A stretch of 64,000 nt of DNA from Pseudomonas putida (GTDB lineage Bacteria; Pseudomonadota; Gammaproteobacteria; Pseudomonadales; Pseudomonadaceae), in contig NZ_CP039371.1 in the NCBI RefSeq assembly GCF_005080685.1, positions 2,294,001-2,358,000 on the forward strand, written 5' to 3'. The position numbers were made by a program, and so were the translations under genes. Positions 34,724 through 43,251 of the stretch are shown piece by piece (position 1 is the first letter of the stretch; the number at the start of each line of letters is the position of its first letter). The notes below the pieces were generated by a model, which saw only the letters and a program-made list of their open reading frames with translations, ran no database searches and was not told where the DNA came from.

Positions 34724-35455
34724 TCAACCCCGGCTGGCGGCGACGATCAGCATCATCGGCCGGTGGACTTCATCGGCCAGGGCCGGGCGCTCTGTCAGGT
34801 CCTGGGCCGAGGGGCCCCATTCGATCAGGCGATCCAGGTTGAAACCGCTGTCGATCAGCAGATTGACCAGCGTGCCGAGGGTGCGATGCTGTTTGATCAC
34901 GCCATCGCTCAGCCAATGGGTGGTGCGTTGCCCCTCGACTTGATAGTGATCCACCGGCCAGCTCTTGCGGCCGTCGTCAGCGACTATCCAGTCCGGATGC
35001 AGCGAGGCCATGTAGATCGGATGCTCGATGGAGAACACCAGCCTGCCGCCCGGCAGCAGGGCCTGATGCACGCTGCGGAGCAACCCGGCCAGGTCGCTGA
35101 TGTAGTGCAGCGCCAGTGAACTGTAGGCGAGGGTGAATCGCCCGGCCGGCAGGTCGATACCTTCCAGGTCGCCACGCTGGTAGTCGATGCGCGGGTCGGC
35201 GTTAATGGCAGCGGCGCGGGCCAGCATCTTTTCCGACACGTCGAGGCCGAGGACGCTGACAGCGCCGTGTTCCACGGCCCAGCGACTGAACCAACCATAA
35301 CCGCAGCCGAGGTCCAGCACCCGTTGCCCGGCCATGTCGGGCAGCTGTGCGCGTAGGGTCGGCCACTCCGGCGCACCGGCAAGGCCGTGCTGCGAGCGCG
35401 GCAATTGGCTGTAGCCGTCGAAGAATTGATCGTTGTCGTAGATATTCTGGGCCAT
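34724..35455 (-). CDS. Class I SAM-dependent methyltransferase
   Basis: 243 residues. Motif I is RVLDLGCGYGWFSRWAVEHG; motif II area is VSVLGLDVSEKMLARA; motif III area is FTLAYSSLALHYISDLAGLL; then LLPGGRLVFSIEHPIYMA. The ubiE/methyltransf_11 pattern suggests a small-molecule substrate. It points away from operon 1; the 439 bases beyond its start carry the regulatory elements of that operon. Confidence 0.88.
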   Translation of the reverse strand: MAQNIYDNDQFFDGYSQLPRSQHGLAGAPEWPTLRAQLPDMAGQRVLDLGCGYGWFSRWAVEHGAVSVLGLDVSEKMLARAAAINADPRIDYQRGDLEGIDLPAGRFTLAYSSLALHYISDLAGLLRSVHQALLPGGRLVFSIEHPIYMASLHPDWIVADDGRKSWPVDHYQVEGQRTTHWLSDGVIKQHRTLGTLVNLLIDSGFNLDRLIEWGPSAQDLTERPALADEVHRPMMLIVAASRG

Positions 35456-35609
35456 GGTTCGCTCAGGCTCGCTTTGTTCGCCAAGTTTAATGGGCCATTT
35501 AAAGGTTTCTTGCCCAGTAAATAAATACCTTCTGATTCGAAGTTACGAATGTTGCTGCGCATTGTTGCCTGCGCAACAGCCGTAGTTTTTCCCAGGGTGT
35601 CTGGAATTC

Positions 35610-35631
35610 AACAGCGAAGTGACAAACTGTA
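35610..35631 (+). promoter_or_regulatory. Candidate activator site (AACAG-N12-CTGT)
   Basis: AACAG (35610-35614), 12 bases, CTGTA (35627-35631). The right half ACAAACTGT is identical to that at 57811-57819. It lies about 210 bases upstream of the -24 element. Confidence 0.4.
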
Positions 35632-35819
35632 ACTTGCCAGGCATGCAGCACTGATGGAACAGGTTATATACATATAAGAAAGCCTTGCGGGCGAGGCCGT
35701 CTAGGACTGGGTCGCAAGCCCATGCGGCACGCGGAAACTCTATATAGGCTGCAGCACGACCCGTATGAGCATAGTTTGAAATCAGATAAACAAGGCGGGT
35801 CGGTCCTTACTGCCAGGCA

Positions 35820-35835
35820 TGGCATGTTCGCTGCA
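35820..35835 (+). promoter_or_regulatory. Sigma-54 promoter of operon 1
   Basis: TGGCATGTTCGCTGCA: GG at 35821 and GC at 35833 with 10 bases between. The expected transcription start near 35846 excludes the ATG at 35844 as the translation start of the next gene and supports the TTG at 35895. Confidence 0.85.
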
Positions 35836-35894
35836 TAGTCCGGATGCGTGCTGATGCGACACCGTGGTCAGCCGGATCAACTAAGGAATGTGCT

Positions 35895-37598
35895 TTGGCC
35901 GCGCTCTTGAAATCTACCGTTGTGTTGTCTCTCTCTATGGCGATCAGTGCATGCTCGCCAGCATCGCCGCCCACGTCGGCCACTGCGCGCGCTGACGGAA
36001 CCCTGATCGACGGCCGGGTGACCTATCCGGCTTCGGACTTCCATGAACAGGTTCCGGGCCGCCAGGGCGGAACGCTGCGCGTGTCCGCTGCCTCGGACGC
36101 GGGCAGCTTCGATATCCATGCGTTGTCCAACGGCAACATGCAGTGGATGGGGCGGATCCTGTTCGACTGCCTGGTGGCGCAAGACGAGCAGGGCAACATC
36201 TCGCCATGGTTGGCAAAATCCTGGGAGATTTCCGAAGACGGCAAGACCTACACCTTTCACTTGCGCGATGACGTGACCTTCAGCGATGGCGAGCATTTCA
36301 ATGCCGCTGCATTGCAGGTCAACCTCGATCACATGCGCGATCCCGCCACCAAATCCCCGCTGGCTGCGGCGTACATCGCCCCCTATACCGGTGGACGGGT
36401 CATCGACGAATACACGTTCGAAGCTCATTTGCGTGAACCCTATACGCCGTTTCTCGATGTGCTGGCGCAATCCTGGCTGGGGATGATCTCGCCCAAGCAG
36501 ATCCGTGAGGCCCCGAAGAGCATTGCCGAGCATCCGGTCGGTAGCGGGCCGTTCGTGTTGCAGAGCTACACGCGTGACCAGGGAGCGGTTTTCCTCAAGC
36601 GCCGGGGCTACCACTGGGCGCCGCCGGTGACGCGGCATGTGGGCGAGGCCTACCTGGACCGGATCGAACTCAGCTACGTGCCCGAGGCGATGATTCGCTT
36701 CACCGCGCTGGAGTCGGGGCAGTCGGATTTCGCCCTGGATGCGCCGCCGCAGAATGCCGCCGCGATCCGCGCCAATCCGGCGTTGGTGCTGCGCAGTCGG
36801 ATCCGTAAAGGCAACCCCAGCCGCAGCATGACGTTCAATGTCGAGCAGCCACCGTTCGACGACGTGCTGGTGCGGCGCGCGGTGGCCAAGGCGATCGATC
36901 GCGAGGGGCTGGCGTGGATTTCCGGCTTTGGCGAACTCATCGCCAAGGCGGATTTTCTCGCCGCCAACACGCGGTTCTATCAGCCCAACAACGATGCCCT
37001 GGCCTACGATGTCGATGCCGCCAATGCCTTGCTCGACCAGGCCGGTTGGACTGGGCGCGATGCCCAGGGATACCGCACCCGTAATGGTCAGCGCCTGAAG
37101 GCCACCTTGCTGACTTATGACAACCCGGCGTTCCCGGGCAGCGTTTCGGTGGCGATCCAGGCTGACCTGAAAAAGGTCGGCTTCGATATGCCGATCGAAG
37201 TGCTGCCGCTGCTGAGGGTCAGCGAGCGCCGCTATGCCGGCAAGTTTCAAGCGCTGGCTGCCGGTTACTGGCACACCAATACGCCGGACGGCCTGTTCGT
37301 GCTGTACCACAGCCAGTCGATCAGCACGGCGAAACTGATCGGCCAGAACGCTGGCAAGTTTCGCGATGCAGAGCTTGACCGGGTGCTGACGGCTGCCCGG
37401 CAATCACGGGATCCCGAGGAGCTGCAACGCTTGTACGGCCAAGCGCAGAAGCGCCTCACCGAAACCGTGCCGGCGGTGCCTTCCGTCGAAAGCCAGGTCC
37501 TGGCTGCCTACCGCCGCGAGGTCAAGGGCGTGATTTTCGACACGTCGCACAACGTGCCTTATTTCCCCAGCATCTGGCTGGATCGGGGGCAACCATGA
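35895..37598 (+). CDS. ABC transporter substrate-binding lipoprotein (SBP family 5), operon 1
   Basis: 567 residues from TTG 35895 (LAALLKSTVV), chosen because CTAAGGAATG lies upstream and because the promoter sits too close to the ATG at 35844. Signal peptide with lipobox MAISAC. The family-5 solute-binding fold is clear: GGTLRVSAASDAGSFDIHAL, LVAQDEQGNISPWLAKSWEISEDGKTYTFHLR, VGSGPFVLQSYTRDQ, FNVEQPPFDDVLVRRAVAKAIDREGLA, ANALLDQAGW. Such proteins bind peptides, opines, nickel or other bulky solutes in the periplasm. Here it probably presents the organosulfur substrate. First gene of operon 1. Confidence 0.9.
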   Translation: MAALLKSTVVLSLSMAISACSPASPPTSATARADGTLIDGRVTYPASDFHEQVPGRQGGTLRVSAASDAGSFDIHALSNGNMQWMGRILFDCLVAQDEQGNISPWLAKSWEISEDGKTYTFHLRDDVTFSDGEHFNAAALQVNLDHMRDPATKSPLAAAYIAPYTGGRVIDEYTFEAHLREPYTPFLDVLAQSWLGMISPKQIREAPKSIAEHPVGSGPFVLQSYTRDQGAVFLKRRGYHWAPPVTRHVGEAYLDRIELSYVPEAMIRFTALESGQSDFALDAPPQNAAAIRANPALVLRSRIRKGNPSRSMTFNVEQPPFDDVLVRRAVAKAIDREGLAWISGFGELIAKADFLAANTRFYQPNNDALAYDVDAANALLDQAGWTGRDAQGYRTRNGQRLKATLLTYDNPAFPGSVSVAIQADLKKVGFDMPIEVLPLLRVSERRYAGKFQALAAGYWHTNTPDGLFVLYHSQSISTAKLIGQNAGKFRDAELDRVLTAARQSRDPEELQRLYGQAQKRLTETVPAVPSVESQVLAAYRREVKGVIFDTSHNVPYFPSIWLDRGQP

Positions 37599-38527
37599 AC
37601 CTGTTCAAACGCATTGCCCTGCGCCTGCTAGCCGGTATCGGCGTGTTGTGGGGCGCGGCGAGCCTGACGTTTCTGGCGGTGAACTTCAGTGGTGGCGACA
37701 CCGCGCTGGCGATTCTTGGAGGCCCCGATGCGCTGCCCACCCCTGAGCTGTTGGCCAGGGTCCGCGCCGAATACGGCTTGGACCAGCCATTGATCGTGCA
37801 GTACGGCGATTATCTGGGGCGCTTGCTGCAGGGTGACCTGGGGGAGTCCTACCGCCTGCGTATTCCCGTGGTCCAGGCCATCGGCGAGCAGATCGGCGCC
37901 ACTGTGCAACTGTCGATCAGTGCTGGGCTGCTGGCCATCACGCTGGCGCTGGTCTGCGCGATTCTGACCGCCAACCGCGCGCCGTGGGTGCGCTCGCTGG
38001 CCTCCGGCAGCGAGCTGGTGATTTCGTCGGCACCGTCCTTCGTCATCGGCATCGTGCTGTTGCTGGTGTTTTCCTTTCACTGGCACTGGCTGCCGCCGTC
38101 CGGCTCCGAGGGTTGGCGCACGCTGATCCTGCCGACAGTGGCGCTCGCGCTGCCGGTGGCCGCGGTCCTGACGCAACTGCTGCGCCAGTCGCTGGAAGAC
38201 ACCCTGGAGCAATCGTTCATCGCCATGGCGCGCGCTCGCGGGCTGTCGGAAACCGCCGTGCGCCTGCGACATGCGCTGCGTCATGCATTGGTGCCACTGG
38301 TGACCCTGGCCGGCTTCGTCTTCGCCAGCCTGCTGGGCGGTGCGGTGGTCATCGAACTGCTGTTCGCCCGCCAGGGGCTGGGCCGGCTGATGCTCGACGC
38401 GACCAGCAACAAGGATGTGCCGATGGTGCTGGGCGTGACCTTACTGGCTGCGGCCGTGTACGTGCTGGTGAACCTGGCCGTCGACCTGATCAATCGCTGG
38501 ATCGACCCGCGGGGCGCGCATGAATGA
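37595..38527 (+). CDS. ABC transporter permease, DppB type, operon 1
   Basis: 310 residues with six helices, overlapping the previous stop by ATGA. The N-terminal IALRLLAGIGVLWGAASLTFLAV and the cytoplasmic loop ARARGLSETAVRLRHALRHAL (ATPase-contact EAA-like loop) are typical of the DppB family. Its DppC partner is not next to it but three enzyme genes further on (42364), an unusual split. Confidence 0.92.
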   Translation: MNLFKRIALRLLAGIGVLWGAASLTFLAVNFSGGDTALAILGGPDALPTPELLARVRAEYGLDQPLIVQYGDYLGRLLQGDLGESYRLRIPVVQAIGEQIGATVQLSISAGLLAITLALVCAILTANRAPWVRSLASGSELVISSAPSFVIGIVLLLVFSFHWHWLPPSGSEGWRTLILPTVALALPVAAVLTQLLRQSLEDTLEQSFIAMARARGLSETAVRLRHALRHALVPLVTLAGFVFASLLGGAVVIELLFARQGLGRLMLDATSNKDVPMVLGVTLLAAAVYVLVNLAVDLINRWIDPRGAHE

Positions 38528-38569
38528 ACGCCTTCCGCCGGATGAAACATCCCTGAACAAGGAAAAATC

Positions 38570-39843
38570 ATGAGTACTGCCAATCCCACCGATGTGACCT
38601 GGGAAGACCTGCAACAGCGTTTCTCCAAGGTGTTCGAGCAGATCGCCGACAGCGCGGTGGCCCGCGAGCAACAGCGCGAACTGGCCTTCGAAGCCGTGCA
38701 ATGGCTACGCGATGCAGGCTTTGGCGCCTTGCGCGTGCCGAAGGCACAAGGTGGCCTGGGTGCCAGCCTGCCGCAGCTGTTTCGTCTGTTGATCGACCTG
38801 GGCGAGGCGGATTCGAACCTGCCGCAGATCGTCCGTGCGCACTTCGGCTTTGTCGAAGGCCGTCTGTCCAGCCGTGACCAGGCATCGCAGGACTACTGGC
38901 TGCCCAAGGTGGTGGCGGGGCAACTGTGGGCGCGGCCATGGCCGAACGGACCGACACCACGCGCAACTCGGTCACCCTCCAGGCGCAGGCGCCGGGCGAT
39001 GCAGATGCAGGGTGGTTGCTCAACGGCGAGAAATTCTATTGCACCGGCACCCTGTATGCCGATTGGATCGCGGCGGTCGCGCTGGAGGGTGATGACTTCG
39101 TCAGCCTCTCGGTGCCCACCGATGCCGAGGGCGTATCGGTGGTGGACGACTGGGACGGTTTCGGCCAGCGCCTGACCGGCAGCGGCACCACGCGGTTCAG
39201 CGCGGTCAAGGTTGCCGATCGGCACATCGTGCGCCGTTTCAAGAAGGATGAGGTGCGCGCCGAGTCGTACCTGAGCGCTTTCTATCAATTGTTCCACCTC
39301 GCGACCTTGGCGGGCATCGCCCAGGCGGTACTGCGCGATGCGACCGAATTCGTCAAAGGCCGTACACGGGCGTTCGGCATTCCGGGGCAGTCCAGTCCCA
39401 AGGACGATCCGCTGGTGCAACGTGTGATCGGTCGGCTGTCCAGCCTGGCCTATGCCGCACGCTCCCAGGTCCTGGCGGTGGCGCAGGTGCTGCAGGACGT
39501 GCATGACGCCGAGCAGGGCGGCTACGCCGAAGAACAGCATTACACCGAGGCGGAGATTCGCGCCTACCAGGCTCAGCAGATCGTGCTGGAACAGGTGCTT
39601 GAGGCCACCACCTTGCTGTTCGAAGTCGGTGGCGCCTCGGCCACCAGTGAAACCCGCCGTTTCGACCGGCACTGGCGCAATGCGCGGACGTTGGCCTCGC
39701 ACAACCCGGCGATCTACCGCGAGCGGGCGCTGGGCAACTACTACCTCAACGACATCACACCGAACGCGGCGTGGCGCAGCCTGCAGGCGGCCGATGCCGA
39801 AAAGCAGGCTGGCAGTGTCCGTGACGAGGCGAGCGCAGTATGA
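38570..39843 (+). pseudogene. Acyl-CoA dehydrogenase-like flavin monooxygenase (DszC/SfnB family), frameshifted
   Basis: The first frame runs 38570-39175 with good family sequence up to DYWLPKVVAGQL. It then turns into Arg/Pro-rich nonsense. The correct continuation lies in the other frame from about 38926 (GAAMAERTDTTRNSV, FYCTGTLYADWIAAVAL, DDWDGFGQRLTGSGTTR, RFDRHWRNARTLASHNP) to 39843. One missing base around CAACTGTGGGC, where CAACTGGTGGGC would read QLVGAAMAER, restores a 424-residue protein. The paralogue at 51757 is intact. Family members use FMNH2 and O2 on sulfur compounds such as dibenzothiophene or sulfones. As written the gene is broken; a base-call error is possible. Confidence 0.88.
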
Positions 39844-41192
39844 GCACACCCAATAGCAAGAATATCCGTGACGGGCAGATGAGCCTGGGCATGAACATCC
39901 TTGGCTTCGGCGCCCATTCCGGTGCCTGGCGCAGTGCCGAAGTGCCTGCCAATGCCTATCTCGATGTCGAGTACTACCGCAACATTGCGCGGGTTTCAGA
40001 GCGCGGTTGCCTGGATGCGATTTTCCTGGCCGATGGCCCGGCGCTGGCTGGCGATGTGTCGAAGCAACCGGCCGGCCGCCTGGAACCGACCGTGCTGCTG
40101 ACCGCGGTGGCATTGGCCACGCAACGCATCGGCGTGATCGCCACGGCCTCGAGCACCTACAACGACCCGTTCAACATCGCCCGGCGTTTCGCCTCGCTGG
40201 ACCACCTCAGTGGCGGGCGAGCGGCGTGGAACGTGGTGACCAACGCCGGCGATGCCGCTGCGCAGAACTTTGGCCTGGCCGGTGCGCCGCTGCATGTGGA
40301 CCGCTATGCCCGTGCCGACGAGTTCATCGATGTCACGCTCAAGCTGTGGGACAGCTGGGAAGACGACGCGATCATCGGTGACGCCCGAGGCGGGCGCTTT
40401 GCCGACCCAAGCAAGGTGCACAGCATCGATTTCGTTGGCAAGCATTTCTCGGTCAAGGGCCCGCTGAACGTACCGCGCTCGCCACAAGGCCGGCCGGTGC
40501 TGGTGCAGGCCGGCTCATCGGAGGGCGGCAAGGCCCTGGGGTCGCGCTACGCCGATGCGATCTTCACCACCCAGACCACCCTGGAAGATGGCCAACAGTT
40601 CTACCGCGAGATGAAGCAGCGTGCCGCGCGCTGGGGCCGCAATCCCGAGTACCTGAAGATCATGCCTGGGTTGTCCACGGTGATCGGCAGCAGCGAAGCC
40701 GAGGCCCATGCGCGCTTCGACGAACTGAACGCCTGGCACGGCGAGCACGGCCTGCTGGAGCAGGTGGCGGGGCGCATTGGCATCGCCGCCAGCGAACTGG
40801 ACCCGGACGCGCCGTTGCCGTGGGATCGCATCGGCGCGGTGGCGGATTTCGAGCGTGGCTCACAGGGCTTTCTCGAAGCGCAACTGAACCTGGCGCGCCG
40901 GGAAAACCTGAGCATCCGCCAACTGTCGCGGCGGATCCTGGTCGGTCATCGATTGCTGGTGGGCACCCCCGAGCAGGTGGCCGACACCTTGAGCCATTGG
41001 TACCTGGCGCATGCCGCCGACGGCTTCAACATCATGCCGGACATGTTCCCCTCCGGTGTCGAAATCTTCGTCGATGAAGTGGTGCCGTTGCTGCAAAAGC
41101 GCGGCCTGTTCCGGCACGAATACACCGGCAGCACCCTGCGCGAGCACCTCGGGCTGCCGTTTCCGACCAACCAGTACGCGCTGCGGGCTTGA
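39840..41192 (+). CDS. Flavin-dependent monooxygenase (LLM class, DszA/NtaA/SnaA family)
   Basis: 450 residues, start overlapping the preceding stop. The bacterial-luciferase-like barrel includes LGMNILGFGAHSGAWR, CLDAIFLADGPALAG, LSGGRAAWNVVTNAGDAAAQNFG, YARADEFIDVTLKLWDSWED, FSVKGPLNVPRSPQGRPVLVQAGSS and a tail VPLLQKRGLFRHEYTGSTLREHLGL. It needs reduced FMN and O2, and cleaves C-S or C-N bonds in this family. With the DszC-like partner upstream, a two-step desulfurization is likely. Confidence 0.92.
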   Translation: MSTPNSKNIRDGQMSLGMNILGFGAHSGAWRSAEVPANAYLDVEYYRNIARVSERGCLDAIFLADGPALAGDVSKQPAGRLEPTVLLTAVALATQRIGVIATASSTYNDPFNIARRFASLDHLSGGRAAWNVVTNAGDAAAQNFGLAGAPLHVDRYARADEFIDVTLKLWDSWEDDAIIGDARGGRFADPSKVHSIDFVGKHFSVKGPLNVPRSPQGRPVLVQAGSSEGGKALGSRYADAIFTTQTTLEDGQQFYREMKQRAARWGRNPEYLKIMPGLSTVIGSSEAEAHARFDELNAWHGEHGLLEQVAGRIGIAASELDPDAPLPWDRIGAVADFERGSQGFLEAQLNLARRENLSIRQLSRRILVGHRLLVGTPEQVADTLSHWYLAHAADGFNIMPDMFPSGVEIFVDEVVPLLQKRGLFRHEYTGSTLREHLGLPFPTNQYALRA

Positions 41193-41231
41193 ACCGGGCG
41201 TGCGTCTCGATTTGCCAACGAAGGACTCAAC

Positions 41232-42284
41232 ATGCGTTATCGACAATTGGGCAACAGTGATATCCAAGTCAGCATTTTCGGCCTCGGCACCATGACCTGG
41301 GGCCATCAGAACAGCGAACGCGACGCCCACCAGCAGATCGAGCTGGCGCTGGAGCACGGCGTCAACCTGATCGACACCGCCGAGATGTACCCGACGCCGA
41401 CCAAGGCCGAAACCTGGAGCACCACCGAGCGCTACATCGGTACCTGGCTGGCTGCCAGCGGTCGGCGCTCCGACGTGGTGCTGGCGAGCAAGATCGTCGG
41501 CCCGGCGCGTGACGCCAACAGCCAGCAGCATATCCGCGATGGCCTGAGCCGGCACGACAAGCGCAACATCGTCGAAGCCCTGGAGGGCAGCCTCAAGCGT
41601 CTGCAGACCGACTATCTGGACCTCTACCAGCTGCACTGGCCGGACCGCACCACCAACATCTTCGGCCAGCGTGAATACCCGTACCAGGACGACGTCGGCA
41701 GCGTGGCCATCGAGGAAACCCTGTCGGTGCTGGCCGAGCAGGTGAAGGCCGGTAAAGTCCGTCACATCGGTGTGTCCAACGAGACGCCTTGGGGCGTGGC
41801 GCAGTTCCTCAAGCACAGCGAACGCCTGGGGCTACCTCGGATCGTCAGCGTGCAGAACCCCTACAGCCTGCTCAATCGCCTTTACGAAGGCGGGCTGTCG
41901 GAGTTCAGCCATCGCGAAGGTGTCGGCCTGCTGGCCTATTCGCCGCTGGCCTTCGGCGCGCTGACCGGCAAGTACCTCAATGGTGCCCGTCCTGAGGGCT
42001 CGCGGCTGTCGGCGGTGTATCGCACCTTCAACCGCTATGACAGCGCAGCGGCCCAGGAGGCGATCGCCGGCTATGTCGAGATCGCCCGCCAGCACGGGCT
42101 GACCCCGGCGCAACTGGGCTTGGCGTACCTGTTCGACAAACCCTTCGTCACCAGTGCCCTGACCGGGCAGACCAGCCTGGCGCAGTTGCGCGACAACCTC
42201 AGTGCACTGGATGTGACCCTGAGCGACGAGGTCAAGGCGCAGGTGCAGGCCGTTCACCAACGCATTCCCAACCCGGCGCCGTAA
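41232..42284 (+). CDS. Aldo/keto reductase (Tas-like)
   Basis: 350 residues; AAGGACT lies before the ATG. The catalytic tetrad is visible: Asp and Tyr in LIDTAEMYPTP, Lys in VVLASKIVG, His in YQLHWPDRTT. The NADP-binding end is FDKPFVTSALTGQTSLAQLRDNL. It resembles E. coli Tas. In this operon it probably reduces an aldehyde or ketone set free by the monooxygenases. Confidence 0.9.
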   Translation: MRYRQLGNSDIQVSIFGLGTMTWGHQNSERDAHQQIELALEHGVNLIDTAEMYPTPTKAETWSTTERYIGTWLAASGRRSDVVLASKIVGPARDANSQQHIRDGLSRHDKRNIVEALEGSLKRLQTDYLDLYQLHWPDRTTNIFGQREYPYQDDVGSVAIEETLSVLAEQVKAGKVRHIGVSNETPWGVAQFLKHSERLGLPRIVSVQNPYSLLNRLYEGGLSEFSHREGVGLLAYSPLAFGALTGKYLNGARPEGSRLSAVYRTFNRYDSAAAQEAIAGYVEIARQHGLTPAQLGLAYLFDKPFVTSALTGQTSLAQLRDNLSALDVTLSDEVKAQVQAVHQRIPNPAP

Positions 42285-42363
42285 GGCCAACGCGTGCCTT
42301 GCAGCGGCCTCGATCCTGTTCAAGCCAGGTCGCTGCGGGACGCTCGTGCAGAGGAAAATGGAC

Positions 42364-43251
42364 ATGTCCCAGGCAATTGAACCTGTCATCACCGGCCCGG
42401 TGGCCGGCAGCGGCGGCGACCGGGCGCTGGGCCTGGGGCGCTGGAGGCCGGTACGGCCCGGGCTATGGGCCGCCGGCGTGTTCGTCGTCTGGCTGTTGCT
42501 GGCCGCCGCGGTGCCACAGTGGCTGGCGCCATTCGACCCGCTGGACGCCACTGCGCGCCTGGCTTTTCAACCACCCAATGCCACCTACTGGCTGGGCACC
42601 GACGAGAACGGCCGGGATGTGCTTAGCCGGTTGATCTTCGGTGTGCGCTCGTCACTGTTCATGGGTTTGGCGGCCACTGCGCTGGGGTTGGCCTGGGGCA
42701 CGCTGATCGGCTTGTTGTCGGGCCTCGGACCACGCTGGCTGGACGCGGCCTTGATGCGTGGCATCGATGTGCTGCTGGCATTCCCGGACCTGCTGTTGGC
42801 CCTGGTGATCATCACCTTCTTCGGCCAGGGCACCGCCAACCTGATCCTGGCGCTGGGCATCGCCGCCGTACCCCGTTATGCCCGGTTGGTCCGCGCCCAG
42901 ACCCTCAACGTGCGCCAGACCGGCTATGTCGAGGCGGCGTTGACCCTGGGGCAGTCGCACCTGGCCGTGGTGCTGCGGCACATCCTGCCCAACGCCTTCA
43001 AGCCGGTATTGATCCTCGCCATCATCGGCATTGGCGGCACCATCACTGCAGGCGCTGCCTTGAGCTTTCTCGGTTTTGGCGCGCCGCCGCCGGCTGCGGA
43101 GTGGGGCGGGATGATGGCCATCGGTCGGAGCTTTTTGGCCAACGCGCCGTGGCTGGTGGCGTGGCCGGCGCTGATCATCACCCTGACCGTGGTTGCCATC
43201 AGTGCCATCGGCCGTGAACTGCTGCGCCGCAGCGAAGGAAAACCGCTATGA
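42364..43251 (+). CDS. ABC transporter permease, DppC type, operon 1
   Basis: 295 residues from MSQAIEPVIT (42364; GAGGAA 7 bases upstream fits better than the ATG at 42358). It has an N-terminal helix, then the DppC landmarks YWLGTDENGRDVLSRLIFGVRSSL, LLAFPDLLLALVIITFFG, RAQTLNVRQTGYVEAALTLGQ and LSFLGFGAPPPAAEWGGMM. Partner of the permease at 37595. Overlaps the ATPase gene by 4 bases. Confidence 0.92.
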   Translation: MSQAIEPVITGPVAGSGGDRALGLGRWRPVRPGLWAAGVFVVWLLLAAAVPQWLAPFDPLDATARLAFQPPNATYWLGTDENGRDVLSRLIFGVRSSLFMGLAATALGLAWGTLIGLLSGLGPRWLDAALMRGIDVLLAFPDLLLALVIITFFGQGTANLILALGIAAVPRYARLVRAQTLNVRQTGYVEAALTLGQSHLAVVLRHILPNAFKPVLILAIIGIGGTITAGAALSFLGFGAPPPAAEWGGMMAIGRSFLANAPWLVAWPALIITLTVVAISAIGRELLRRSEGKPL

